A DNA stretch of 64,000 bases, from contig NC_014933.1 in the NCBI RefSeq assembly GCF_000186225.1, forward strand, positions 992,001-1,056,000, read 5' to 3'. The position numbers were made by a program, and so were the translations under genes. This DNA comes from Bacteroides helcogenes P 36-108 (GTDB lineage: Bacteria; Bacteroidota; Bacteroidia; Bacteroidales; Bacteroidaceae). The notes beneath the pieces were generated by a model, which did no database searches, was not told the origin of the DNA, and saw nothing but the letters and a program-made list of their open reading frames with translations. Below are positions 1 to 8,337 of the stretch, piece by piece. The number at the start of each line of letters is the position of its first letter. Position 1 is the first letter of the stretch.

Positions 1-871
1 TGACGGAGTTCTGGATAACCTCTGTGTACATTTCAAACGGAGGGATGGTCTTGTCACGTCCTAATGCGCCCAATACAGCGTTGGCAATGTTGCCCACACC
101 CGATTGCAGCGGGAGGAAGGTGGGAGGAATGATGCCGCGCTTCATGTCGGCAGCTAAGAAGTCGGCCACGTTCTGTCCTATTTTATCGGTCAGAGGGTCT
201 GCATCAGCAAAAGAACGTGCTTCATCCGGCCAGTTGGTTTCTACGACACCTGCAATCTTCTTCGGGTCAACTTGAATGTAGGGCTTCCCGATGCGGTCAC
301 TCGGCTTGTAGATGGGTATCTCGCGGCGGTAGGGAGGGTCCAGAGGCTCGTAAACGTCGTGCAATCCCATGGCATTCTTGCTGTGGGCAGCGTTCAGTTC
401 TACGATGATTTGGTCGGCGAGGCGACATACGGTAGGAGCGATGCCGCCGGCTGCTGTCAGATAGATTTTACCGTCTTCGGTCACTTCGCATGCCTCGATA
501 ATGGCAACGTTTACTTTTCCCATGAAGCCGTAACGCACTTCCTGGGCCATCTGCGAAAGGTGAATGTCGTTGTAGGCAATCTCACCATTGTTCACCGCCT
601 TGCGGAAGTCGGCGTTGGTGGTGTATGGAGCGCGGTATCGGATGGCTTTGACACGTGAAAGTATGCCGTCGCAGGCATCACCCGTAGAAGCACCTGTGAA
701 GATGCCCACTTGGAAAGGGTTTCCTTTGGCGTGCTCAGCTTCTGCTATTTCTGCCAATGCATGTGTAACGGCTTTGGCTGTTCCTGCGGGAGTAAATCCA
801 CTTAGACCGATGTTGTAGCCATGTTTAATCAGGCTTGCAGCTTCTGCTGCCGAAATGTAATTGAATGCCAT
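1..871 (-). CDS. Acetyl-CoA hydrolase/transferase family protein (succinate/propionate CoA-transferase type), 3' truncated
   Basis: Translating leftwards from an ATG at 871 gives an open frame that runs off the left edge (about 290 codons). It begins MAFNYISAAEAASLIKHGYN and contains the Gly-rich segment NIGLSGFTPAGTAKAVTHAL. Family knowledge: these enzymes move CoA between acyl-CoA and an acid such as acetate, succinate or propionate, and in Bacteroides they serve succinate/propionate fermentation. The catalytic Glu and the C-terminal CoA-transferase domain lie outside the window, so the substrate cannot be assigned. The gene is the leftmost minus-strand gene and is separated from the next one by about 90 bp. 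The family call is firm; the exact reaction is inferred. Confidence 0.88.
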   Translation of the reverse strand, partial: MAFNYISAAEAASLIKHGYNIGLSGFTPAGTAKAVTHALAEIAEAEHAKGNPFQVGIFTGASTGDACDGILSRVKAIRYRAPYTTNADFRKAVNNGEIAYNDIHLSQMAQEVRYGFMGKVNVAIIEACEVTEDGKIYLTAAGGIAPTVCRLADQIIVELNAAHSKNAMGLHDVYEPLDPPYRREIPIYKPSDRIGKPYIQVDPKKIAGVVETNWPDEARSFADADPLTDKIGQNVADFLAADMKRGIIPPTFLPLQSGVGNIANAVLGALGRDKTIPPFEMYTEVIQNSV

Positions 872-964
872 AATGTATAGTTATTTTTTGCGTGTAAAGA
901 TCCGCTAAGATTAAACATCTAATTTTCAGATATCAACTTTTGTGATTCCCGACTTTTAATTTGG

Positions 965-1378
965 TTAATATTTCCTTTGAAGTATTTCTGACCAAATGAT
1001 GGCTCGCTTTGCTTCTTCTGCCGAATGAATGCCGTATTCGGAGGTTTCATCGGATTCGGGCGTGTCGGATGCCGTGAGACAATCTTTTTCTTGGATGGGA
1101 ATATATGAGGAACCGGAGGTCTTTCTTGATTTGGATTTTACGGAAGGGGTGAATGCTTTTTCGGTGGTTTGTTCCGTCATTTGAGGGCCTTCGGGTATAT
1201 AGCCTCCGTAGGTGCTTCCCTGCTCAGAGGAAGGAGTGAATACGTCGTCTTCCATATCTGTATCAGGTAGCATAAAAGGCTTGCTTTCGGCATTTTTCTT
1301 AGCTTCTTTTTTAAACTGCCTGATAAGTCCGATAACTATTACAGCCGCAACTAATAGAAATTTAAAAGCGTCTTCCAT
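965..1378 (-). CDS. Small single-pass membrane protein of unknown function
   Basis: A 137-aa frame starting MEDAFKFLLVAAVIVIGLIR. I chose this ATG because the transmembrane helix (about residues 5-22) follows directly; an upstream in-frame ATG at 1411 would only add a Lys/Asn-rich stretch. After the helix comes a basic patch (RQFKKEAKKNAE), then an acidic and Ser/Thr-rich low-complexity tail. A C-terminal stretch (EEAKRAIIWSEILQRKY) looks helical. That layout suggests a membrane-anchored cytoplasmic tail. I do not recognise the family. It is convergent with nothing and sits upstream of the CoA-transferase on the same strand. Confidence 0.7.
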   Translation of the reverse strand: MEDAFKFLLVAAVIVIGLIRQFKKEAKKNAESKPFMLPDTDMEDDVFTPSSEQGSTYGGYIPEGPQMTEQTTEKAFTPSVKSKSRKTSGSSYIPIQEKDCLTASDTPESDETSEYGIHSAEEAKRAIIWSEILQRKY

Positions 1379-1531
1379 ATCTTTTTTGTTTTTCGCCCAA
1401 AGATAATGCAAACCGAAAACAGAACAAAATGAACGTGCTTATTTTTTGTACCGATTAGGCGCTGATTATCTTCTGCTTTGGGGCAAAGGTAAATAATTAA
1501 TCCGATTGTCGCCAAGAATTAGACATTAAAA

Positions 1532-1561
1532 AAGGGCAGCTTCACAGCTCCCCTTAATTTT
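1532..1561 (+). terminator. Hairpin with T-run in the miaB leader region
   Basis: The stem pairs AAGGG-C-AGCT (1532-1541) with AGCT-C-CCCTT (1546-1555), with one C/C mismatch and the loop TCAC. AATTTTTT follows. It is shaped like an intrinsic terminator or attenuator and sits 18 nt before the small ORF at 1580. Confidence 0.55.
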
Positions 1562-1579
1562 TTAACCTAAACCTTAACT

Positions 1580-1681
1580 ATGAAAAAATCTAATGTTTCT
1601 TTCATTTCACAAATGTGGAAATTTATTTCAACAATGCCAACTCAATACTTGAAAAATGTTTGTTTTATTAACATTAATTAG
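1580..1681 (+). CDS. Possible 33-aa leader peptide upstream of miaB
   Basis: ATG at 1580 opens a 33-codon frame (MKKSNVSFISQMWKFISTMP, then 13 more residues) ending TAG at 1679-1681. It follows a terminator-like hairpin and the A-rich lead ACCTAAACCTTAACT, and it ends 116 bp before miaB. The peptide is hydrophobic and basic. There is no family recognition. A hairpin followed by a short ORF would suit a translated leader or an independently expressed small protein, but this is inference; a frame of this length can occur by chance in AT-rich intergenic DNA. Confidence 0.3.
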   Translation: MKKSNVSFISQMWKFISTMPTQYLKNVCFININ

Positions 1682-1754
1682 TGCATAATTCTCGGACTAA
1701 CAGCTTGAGATGCTATTTTTCTTTCATTTCATTACTTAATTGGCAGGGAAGGCG

Positions 1755-1762
1755 TATCTTTG
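1755..1762 (+). promoter_or_regulatory. Bacteroides -7 element for miaB
   Basis: TATCTTTG followed by C matches the Bacteroides -7 consensus TAnnTTTG and lies about 36 nt before the miaB ATG. I see no good TTTG at the expected -33 distance, so this is a half-match. Confidence 0.55.
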
Positions 1763-1797
1763 CGGACAATTTACCCTATATAATAAAGAAATAAAAT

Positions 1798-3177
1798 ATG
1801 GAGAAAGTAACGGAAGCAGACTTTAAATCTGCGACTGCTGATGACAACAAGAAGTTGTTCATCGAAACCTACGGCTGCCAGATGAATGTGGCAGATAGTG
1901 AAGTAATTGCTTCAGTCATGCAGATGGCAGGCTATTCTGTGGCTGAAACGCTGGAAGAGGCGGATGCGGTATTTATGAATACCTGCTCCATCCGTGATAA
2001 CGCAGAGCAGAAGATTTTGAATCGTCTTGAGTTTTTTCACTCGCTTAAGAAGAAAAAACGCCATCTTATCGTCGGTGTGTTGGGCTGTATGGCCGAACGT
2101 GTAAAGGATGATTTAATTACGAATCATCACGTTGATCTTGTGGTAGGCCCGGATGCTTATCTGACGTTGCCCGAACTGATAGCATCGGTAGAAGCAGGTG
2201 AAAAGGCGATGAATGTGGAACTTTCGACTACGGAGACTTATCGTGACGTCATTCCCTCGCGTATCTGTGGAAACCATATTTCCGGCTTTGTGTCCATCAT
2301 GCGTGGTTGCAATAATTTTTGCACTTATTGTATCGTTCCCTATACTCGTGGTAGAGAGCGTAGCCGTGATGTGGAGAGTATTCTGAATGAAGTAGCCGAC
2401 TTGGTTGCCAAGGGATATAAGGAAGTCACTCTTTTGGGACAGAATGTCAACTCCTACCGCTTTGAAAAACCGGATGGCGGAGTGGTCACATTCCCGATAC
2501 TGCTGCGTATGGTAGCTGAAGCTGCGCAAGGTGTCCGTATTCGATTTACTACTTCACATCCCAAGGACATGAGTGATGAAACTTTGCAGGTCATAGCTGA
2601 TATGCCTAATGTATGTAAGCATATCCATTTGCCGGTGCAGAGTGGAAGCAGCCGTATTCTGAAGCTGATGAACCGTCGATATACCCGTGAATGGTATTTG
2701 GAGCGCGTTGCTGCTATCCGCCGGATTATTCCCGATTGCGGACTTTCCACAGACATCTTTTCCGGATTCCACTCGGAGACGGAAGAAGATCATCAGCTTT
2801 CTCTGTCACTGATGGAAGAATGCGGGTATGATGCCGCTTTTATGTTCAAATATTCCGAGCGTCCGGGCACATACGCATCCAAGCATTTGCCGGATGATGT
2901 TCCCGAAGAAGTGAAGATTCGCCGTTTGAATGAAATCATTGCCCTTCAGAACCGTCTGTCTGCAGAGGCTAACGCCCGTTGCGTGGGACGCATGTATGAA
3001 GTGTTGGTAGAGGGTGTCAGTAAGCGTAGCCGTAACCAACTGTTCGGTCGCACGGAGCAGAATCGCGTAGTGGTCTTTGATCGTGGTACGCACCGTATAG
3101 GTGATTTTGTCACTGTCAGAGTTACGGAATCCAGTTCGGCGACACTGAAAGGAGAAGAAGTGTCTGATTTGAGATAG
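1798..3177 (+). CDS. miaB: tRNA-2-methylthio-N6-dimethylallyladenosine (ms2i6A37) synthase
   Basis: 459 aa, the usual family length. This radical-SAM methylthiotransferase adds the 2-methylthio group to isopentenyl-adenosine 37 of tRNAs that read U-starting codons. The N-terminal MTTase domain has the three cluster cysteines in ETYGCQMN (C27), NTCSIRDNA (C63) and LGCMAERV (C97). The radical-SAM CxxxCxxC lies in RGCNNFCTYCIVPYTRGRE (C171, C175, C178). A TRAM-like RNA-binding domain follows at about residues 395-457. It is a single gene behind its own -7 element. All diagnostic residues are present, so the assignment is firm. Confidence 0.97.
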   Translation: MEKVTEADFKSATADDNKKLFIETYGCQMNVADSEVIASVMQMAGYSVAETLEEADAVFMNTCSIRDNAEQKILNRLEFFHSLKKKKRHLIVGVLGCMAERVKDDLITNHHVDLVVGPDAYLTLPELIASVEAGEKAMNVELSTTETYRDVIPSRICGNHISGFVSIMRGCNNFCTYCIVPYTRGRERSRDVESILNEVADLVAKGYKEVTLLGQNVNSYRFEKPDGGVVTFPILLRMVAEAAQGVRIRFTTSHPKDMSDETLQVIADMPNVCKHIHLPVQSGSSRILKLMNRRYTREWYLERVAAIRRIIPDCGLSTDIFSGFHSETEEDHQLSLSLMEECGYDAAFMFKYSERPGTYASKHLPDDVPEEVKIRRLNEIIALQNRLSAEANARCVGRMYEVLVEGVSKRSRNQLFGRTEQNRVVVFDRGTHRIGDFVTVRVTESSSATLKGEEVSDLR

Positions 3178-3211
3178 GCAATCGCGGACACGTGGAAAAA
3201 ATACAGATGTA

Positions 3212-3351
3212 AATGTGTCAAAACTCCTCTTTTATCAAAATCACCCTCGCTACAAATTGAACTGCACCCCAAAAGTTGGACACAAAACTTTAGGAGTGCA
3301 GTTCAATTTGTAGCGAGGGTGATTTTGATAAAAGAGGAGTTTTGACACATT
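3212..3351. repeat. 140-nt near-perfect hairpin with IS3-like ends at its centre
   Basis: 3212-3267 and 3296-3351 are perfect 56-nt inverted copies. Pairing continues inwards with two mismatches (3268/3295 and 3271/3292), giving 64 paired bases over 66 positions and an 8-nt loop at 3278-3285. The inner part (AACTGCACCCCAAAAGTT and its inverse AACTTTAGGAGTGCAGTT) looks like terminal inverted repeats of IS3/IS150-family elements. It lies between the convergent miaB and S41 peptidase genes. It could be a MITE-like remnant or two IS ends joined head to head, and it would fold as a strong bidirectional terminator. No transposase is present. Confidence 0.85.
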
Positions 3352-3556
3352 CATCCCCTTTATTTGTTTTGGCATTCTCATTCGTAAAGCCTGCGAGATG
3401 ACAGTGCTACTCTTGTAATCAGACTGTTTCATGTAATCTTTCTCATCAAACCATACATTGATTTGGGCTGAGGTATCGTGCCAACTGAACATATCGAAAT
3501 ACTTCAGTAAATTATATCAATTGCAAAATCATGCTCCGAATGAAACCTTACAGAAA

Positions 3557-5182
3557 TTATTTTCTCTTTTTAGTCAGTCTTTTAGCAAACTCAAGTGCTT
3601 CAGCTTGAGGCACAATGTAATCAGGCACAGTTCCGTGAATATCCTTTTCGTCAGCCCCATATTGCCAGAAGCGTTTGTAAGAGATACTTGTGAAAAGGCC
3701 TGAAACCGGAAGGCGATAGTTCAAGTAATCACCGAAACAGACACTCATTCCCCCGGTTTCCTCTCCAACCACGACTCCCATATTGAAATACTTGAATGTC
3801 CAAGAGAAATCCGCCGCAGAAGAGAATGTTTTATGACTGATGAGCATGATCGTTTTGCCCTGAAAGCGGTGTTCGGCATCAAGGGGCTGTATCATTTTAG
3901 TTGGCTCAGCAAAACAATAGATGCCGGCATCTGCTTTTTGATTCATCAAGCGTTGCACCGTAGGTGTCACGCGACAATATGAGCGTCCAAACTGATTGAA
4001 AGGCACGTTGGAAATACGCTTGAGCAATTCCTCTCCCACCATTGAGTTCCCACCTCCATTATAACGAACATCGATGATAAGGTGTTTGATTTTGCGCTGA
4101 TTGAGTTCAGTAACCATAGAATCCGCAAAAACAGCCATTCGTTTTTCATCGGCGCAGGCATTAAAAGTCAGAATGGCATACTTTTTTCCATCGGGAATCT
4201 CATAGAAGTAAGGGAGGTCGGATTTCTTTGGACCCGGTTTATTCGAGGAGCTGTAAGCTGCTTTCAGCTCGGAAAATGTCATTGCAGGAACTGTTGCTTG
4301 TTTAATCTTTCCATCGGCTATGAATTCCACATCATAGCTTTCGGCAGCATAGCGCATCTGAAAGAGTGCAGGAAAAAGGTCGTTCACCCTACTCAATTTA
4401 AAGAAAGGCCGTTCTCCACTTGCATAATTCATCATCCACGCCACCATGTCACGCACCTCAATTCCATTGATGCTTTTAAGCTGCACAGAATCGGGAAGTG
4501 CAGGGCAAGCACTTTTACGCACCGACACTGTTGAATCGTTATCATTAATACTCAACAGAAAAGGTTCGCGTTTCAGTTCAGAAGTGAAAACATCATTGAA
4601 CGGGAATCTCATGATCGTGTGCCCGTCGCCAAGCATCGACACCAGCGGCGCGGAATGTTCATAGAGTTCGAGCTTGGACAAAGAGTCCGGCAATGCGGAT
4701 TTCACCTCAGCCACCGCATGCATAAATTCACCCATGCCACACTGCGCATACATATCAGGATGAATCTCACTAAGATTGTAAACCAATGCGTCAATATCGA
4801 ACACAGCCTGTTCGCGCGACATCTTTCCTGTGGCCGAAAGTCCGAGCAATCTCTTTGGCGGATTTTGCAAAGGATTGTCCGAAACCCATTCGACCCGCGT
4901 GAAGGCCGAATCGTTTTCGTTCGTCAAAACAATGAAATCAAAGGCTTTGCCCTCTTCCAACTTAAATGACAACGTATCGGTAGAGCTGCGGAAAACAATA
5001 TTCTTAGCACTCGTCTTCATCACATCCGGACGAACATCCGGTGATATAAACCACGGCCGTTCCACACCATCCTCAGAAGATATGACAGGGTTATTCTTTG
5101 CCTTCAGTACAGGCAGGTTATTCTGAGCCGCAACCGATAAAGCAACAAACGAGAAAACCAATAAAGCAAGATTCTTTTTCAT
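3557..5182 (-). CDS. S41-family (C-terminal processing protease-like) secreted peptidase
   Basis: 541 aa with a Sec signal peptide (MKKNLALLVFSFVALSVAAQ, cleavage near residue 20), so it acts in the periplasm or cell envelope. The S41 core is C-terminal. DVRYNGGG (about 371-378) is the conserved strand-turn, ISHKTFSSAADF (about 448-459) carries the likely nucleophile Ser454/455, and GEETGG (about 473-478) follows. An N-terminal region of about 100 aa resembles the helical lead of Bacteroidetes S41 proteins; there is no clear PDZ. It stands alone, ending into the 3.2-kb hairpin. The substrate cannot be told from sequence. S41 family is firm; physiological role unknown. Confidence 0.9.
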   Translation of the reverse strand: MKKNLALLVFSFVALSVAAQNNLPVLKAKNNPVISSEDGVERPWFISPDVRPDVMKTSAKNIVFRSSTDTLSFKLEEGKAFDFIVLTNENDSAFTRVEWVSDNPLQNPPKRLLGLSATGKMSREQAVFDIDALVYNLSEIHPDMYAQCGMGEFMHAVAEVKSALPDSLSKLELYEHSAPLVSMLGDGHTIMRFPFNDVFTSELKREPFLLSINDNDSTVSVRKSACPALPDSVQLKSINGIEVRDMVAWMMNYASGERPFFKLSRVNDLFPALFQMRYAAESYDVEFIADGKIKQATVPAMTFSELKAAYSSSNKPGPKKSDLPYFYEIPDGKKYAILTFNACADEKRMAVFADSMVTELNQRKIKHLIIDVRYNGGGNSMVGEELLKRISNVPFNQFGRSYCRVTPTVQRLMNQKADAGIYCFAEPTKMIQPLDAEHRFQGKTIMLISHKTFSSAADFSWTFKYFNMGVVVGEETGGMSVCFGDYLNYRLPVSGLFTSISYKRFWQYGADEKDIHGTVPDYIVPQAEALEFAKRLTKKRK

Positions 5183-5493
5183 AAGACACCCGTTTCCGGA
5201 ATTAAAAAGTTAATAAATTGATGTTTAAAGTTGTACATATTATTGATAGTTAGTTTATTATGCGTAACTAAACGTTTAATGTACAGTCAACGTATGCCAA
5301 CTTATATGCAATATTCTCTAAATATCTTGAGACATTTGTTTTGGTTCAGGATAAACCATATTTATTTTCGCTTTCACTTACTGAGCTGTTCCACTTGCTG
5401 CTTGAAACGGTTCATATTATCGGCATGACGCCAGTCCAAATCATGAATGTTTCCTTTCTTGTCAATCAGCTTATAGGTAGAAAGCTTGGTGCT

Positions 5494-5907
5494 TTACAGG
5501 CAAGCTATCGGCATATTCTCATTATTCAGTTCATAAATGCTCTTTTTCATGTCTTTGTCAAAAGCCTTGCGTGATTCATCCCAACGTGCGTAGGACATTA
5601 TGATTTCGGCATTGCCGTATTCATAACTCATTTTAAAGTAAGGTTCCCATTGTTCTTTTGCACCATTCCATTTGTAAGCCTCTTTGCTGACAAGACGTTT
5701 TTGGTCGTCATAAGTAAACTCATAGCGCATATGGCGATAAAGTTGAATGCCGTCTTGCTTGAAAATAGTTTTGGCAACTACCATTTCATTTTTTACTTCT
5801 TCATTGGTAATGAATTTATTGCCCTGTGCTTTTACTTCTGAATTCATAATACTTACGATAATCATTGCTACGAATGCAACTGCTTTGAATAAATTTGTAG
5901 TTTTCAT
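5494..5907 (-). CDS. DUF3836-type secreted protein, probably shortened by an in-frame stop
   Basis: 137 aa beginning MKTTNLFKAVAFVAMIIVSI with a signal peptide ending near VKAQ. The body (YEFTYDDQKRLVSKEAYKWN, YFKMSYEYGNAEIIMSYARW) matches the pattern of the Bacteroides family DUF3836, which is secreted and uncharacterised. Translation stops at a TAA (5494-5496) right after NENMPIACL. The same frame stays open for 39 more codons to a TGA at 5374, encoding STKLSTYKLIDKKGNIHD and onward. The family usually continues past the ENMP segment, so this may be a nonsense-truncated gene. Alternatively the downstream frame is chance. Function unknown. Confidence 0.7.
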   Translation of the reverse strand: MKTTNLFKAVAFVAMIIVSIMNSEVKAQGNKFITNEEVKNEMVVAKTIFKQDGIQLYRHMRYEFTYDDQKRLVSKEAYKWNGAKEQWEPYFKMSYEYGNAEIIMSYARWDESRKAFDKDMKKSIYELNNENMPIACL

Positions 5908-6174
5908 AATCTTTATTTTTAAATTGTTACTGTTCTTATTTTATATTTAGACGTTGTGTCGGCGAAAGAAGTTGCATCTGAAGATTGACTTTTTTCGGGC
6001 ACTTCCGATAATTTATAATCAATTGCTATGCCAAGAAACTAAATTGCTTATAATCAGAGCCATTCGTTTTCTTTGAGCTGTCCGTTTCCGAACACTTGCC
6101 CGTTCAATAGCGAACGGTTTGGCAAATGTTTGTGTCATAACATATTCTATTCTTAAATCTCCTTAACAGAAGCC

Positions 6175-6203
6175 TTGTGAATCACTTTTTATTTGTTATT
6201 TTG
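6175..6203 (+). promoter_or_regulatory. Candidate promoter for the methyltransferase-ftsX-uppP-truB run
   Basis: TTG at 6175-6177, an 18-bp spacer and TTATTTTG at 6196-6203 (one mismatch to TAnnTTTG). It would start transcription about 60 nt before the ATG at 6270, which supports that start over the upstream GTG at 6177. Confidence 0.45.
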
Positions 6204-6269
6204 CACCAAATTTGGGATAGGTGTGCCTTGTTTATTCGGGGCTGCATTTCCTTTTTGGCAGAACATTCG

Positions 6270-7175
6270 ATGAATAAACTCACTATAAAAGCTTGTCCGC
6301 TATGCGGGGGAACGCATCTTAAGCGTGCCCTGACTTGTGTTGACCATTATGCTTCCGGCGAAATGTTCCACTTGTGCCGTTGTGGGGATTGCGGATTTCT
6401 TTTCACACAAGACTTCCCTGTGGAAGCTGAGATAGGACGCTATTATGAAACTCCCGATTATATATCACACTCCGATACCAGGAGAGGTGCGATGAATTCC
6501 GTTTACCACTGGGTGCGAAGTTATATGTTGGGACGTAAAGCGCGTTTGGTCATTCGTGAGGCGCATCGCAAGGAGGGCCGTTTGCTGGATGTGGGTACGG
6601 GAACCGGCTATTTTGCAGATGTTATGGTGCGTCGAGGCTGGCAGGTAGAGGCAGTGGAAAAGAATGTACAGGCGCGTGCCTTCGCAAAGGAACATTTCAG
6701 CTTGGATGTGAAGCCCGATACAGTTTTGAAGGATTTTGCTCCCGGCAGTTTCGATGTGATTACTTTGTGGCACGTTATGGAACATCTGGAACATCTGAAT
6801 GAAACCTGGGAAACTTTGAATTCCCTGCTGACCGACAAGGGGGTGTTGATTATTGCAGTGCCAAATTGTTCCTCGTTCGACGCACGGAAATACGGCGCGT
6901 ATTGGGCTGCATACGATGTGCCCCGTCACTTGTGGCATTTCACGCCGGGCACTATTCAGCAATTCGGTTCCAAGCATGGCTTTATCATGGCAGAACGGCA
7001 TCCTATGCCCTTTGATGCTTTTTATGTGTCTATGCTGACGGAGAAGCACATGAGGCATTCCTGCACTTTCTTGCGTGGTATGCTGGTCGGTACGCTGGCA
7101 TGGTTCAGTTCCTTGGTAAAGAAAGAGCGAAGCAGCTCCATGATATATGTATTCAGGAAGAAAATAACGAGATGA
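6270..7175 (+). CDS. Class I SAM-dependent methyltransferase with N-terminal zinc ribbon
   Basis: 301 aa. The N-terminus has two CxxC pairs (CPLCGG and CRCGDCGF) that form a zinc-ribbon-like module. It is followed by a Rossmann methyltransferase domain with motif I LDVGTGTGYFADVM and a motif IV-like region FDVITLWHVMEHLEH. This resembles Methyltransf_23/Methyltransf_11 proteins of small-molecule, lipid or glycan methylation. I use the ATG at 6270; an in-frame GTG at 6177 would add 31 unlike residues and overlap the promoter. Its stop overlaps the ftsX start (ATGA), so the two are co-translated. The substrate is unknown. Confidence 0.85.
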   Translation: MNKLTIKACPLCGGTHLKRALTCVDHYASGEMFHLCRCGDCGFLFTQDFPVEAEIGRYYETPDYISHSDTRRGAMNSVYHWVRSYMLGRKARLVIREAHRKEGRLLDVGTGTGYFADVMVRRGWQVEAVEKNVQARAFAKEHFSLDVKPDTVLKDFAPGSFDVITLWHVMEHLEHLNETWETLNSLLTDKGVLIIAVPNCSSFDARKYGAYWAAYDVPRHLWHFTPGTIQQFGSKHGFIMAERHPMPFDAFYVSMLTEKHMRHSCTFLRGMLVGTLAWFSSLVKKERSSSMIYVFRKKITR

Positions 7176-8053
7176 AGGTGAAAGGTAAACATAATTCAGT
7201 ATCTTGTTTTGACATGCAATTCATTACGTCCGGCATCAGCACGACATTGGTGTTGCTGTTGCTGGGACTGGTCGTGTTCTTTGTGTTGGGCGCCCATAAT
7301 CTTTCTATATATGTAAAGGAGAATATCAACTTTTCCATTCTTGTCAGCGATGACATGAGCGAGAGTGAAATATTGAAACTCCGGAAGAAGCTGGATAAGG
7401 AAGTTTTTGTGAAGGAGACGGAATATATTTCCAAAAAACAAGCTCTCCGCGAACAGACCGAAGCAATGGGAACAGACCCACAGGAGTTTTTGGGTTATAA
7501 TCCTTTCACTGCGTCCATCGAGATCAAACTGCATTCCGATTATGCCAATTCGGACAGCATCGCCAAGATAGAAAAGCTGATCAAGAGAAATACCAATATT
7601 CAGGAAGTACTTTATCAGAAGGATTTGATAGATGCCGTCAATGACAATATCCGAAACATCAGCCTGATGCTTTTGGGATTGGCGGTGATACTGACATTTA
7701 TTTCTTTTGCATTGATAAACAATACGATCCGCCTTGCTATTTATTCCAAACGTTTCCTTATTCATACCATGAAGTTAGTGGGGGCAAGCTGGAGCTTTAT
7801 CCGGCGTCCGTTCTTGCGACGTAACTTTTGGATAGGCGTGTTGTCAGCCGTGGTGGCCGACAGTATATTGTGGGGTGGAGCTTACTGGCTTGTTTCTTAT
7901 GAACCGGATCTGATACGCGTCATCACTCCCAATGTCATGTTGCTGGTATCTGCCTCCGTTCTTGCATTTGGAGTGCTCATCACTTGGTTGTGTGCCTTGT
8001 TTTCCATTAACAAATACTTGAAGATGAAGGCGGGTACATTGTATTATATATGA
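7172..8053 (+). CDS. ftsX: Cell-division permease-like protein FtsX
   Basis: 293 aa from the ATG in the ATGA overlap with the methyltransferase. The order is that of FtsX: a cytoplasmic start, TM1 at about residues 20-42, a periplasmic domain at about 45-165, then TM2 (ISLMLLGLAVILTF), TM3 and TM4 near the C-terminus. With FtsE, FtsX couples cytoplasmic ATP hydrolysis to activation of peptidoglycan hydrolases at the division site. FtsE is not adjacent, which is common in Bacteroidetes. The uppP gene nearby fits an envelope role. The longer frame from 7100 would overlap the upstream gene by 76 bp and is not used. Confidence 0.92.
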   Translation: MKVKGKHNSVSCFDMQFITSGISTTLVLLLLGLVVFFVLGAHNLSIYVKENINFSILVSDDMSESEILKLRKKLDKEVFVKETEYISKKQALREQTEAMGTDPQEFLGYNPFTASIEIKLHSDYANSDSIAKIEKLIKRNTNIQEVLYQKDLIDAVNDNIRNISLMLLGLAVILTFISFALINNTIRLAIYSKRFLIHTMKLVGASWSFIRRPFLRRNFWIGVLSAVVADSILWGGAYWLVSYEPDLIRVITPNVMLLVSASVLAFGVLITWLCALFSINKYLKMKAGTLYYI

Positions 8054-8092
8054 TAACTGACATGATAATTTATAACTCATAATTAAAACGAA

Positions 8093-8335
8093 ATGAGTAA
8101 ACAGAAATTCGCTTTTGACAAGACCAATTTCATCTTGCTTGCCGTTGGCATGGCGGTGGTGATCATTGGCTTTCTTTTGATGACCGGTCCGGCATCCACC
8201 CCGACAAACTTTGAGCCGGATATCTTCAGTGTGAGACGTATCAAGGTAGCACCGGTAGTCTGCCTGTTGGGCTTTGTGTTTATGATATACGCTGTACTGC
8301 GCAAGCCGAGAACGGAGAAGAAGGTTGAGGGCTGA
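8093..8335 (+). CDS. DUF3098 small membrane protein
   Basis: 80 aa with two membrane helices (about residues 12-31, [19 protein letters not shown], and 50-68, [18 protein letters not shown]). A connecting loop holds [11 protein letters not shown] and the tail is basic. This is the Bacteroidetes DUF3098 pattern, usually found between ftsX and uppP, as here. It ends 2 bp before uppP, so the three are probably one operon. No biochemical function is established; the location suggests division or cell-wall work. Confidence 0.9.
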   Translation: MSKQKFAFDKTNFILLAVGMAVVIIGFLLMTGPASTPTNFEPDIFSVRRIKVAPVVCLLGFVFMIYAVLRKPRTEKKVEG

Positions 8336-8337
8336 TC

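Noticed and set aside
3250..3492. 80-aa minus-strand frame running through the 3.2-kb hairpin
   Set aside because: Half of it is the hairpin itself, and the rest shows no family I recognise. It may be a remnant of a mobile gene but I cannot support it.
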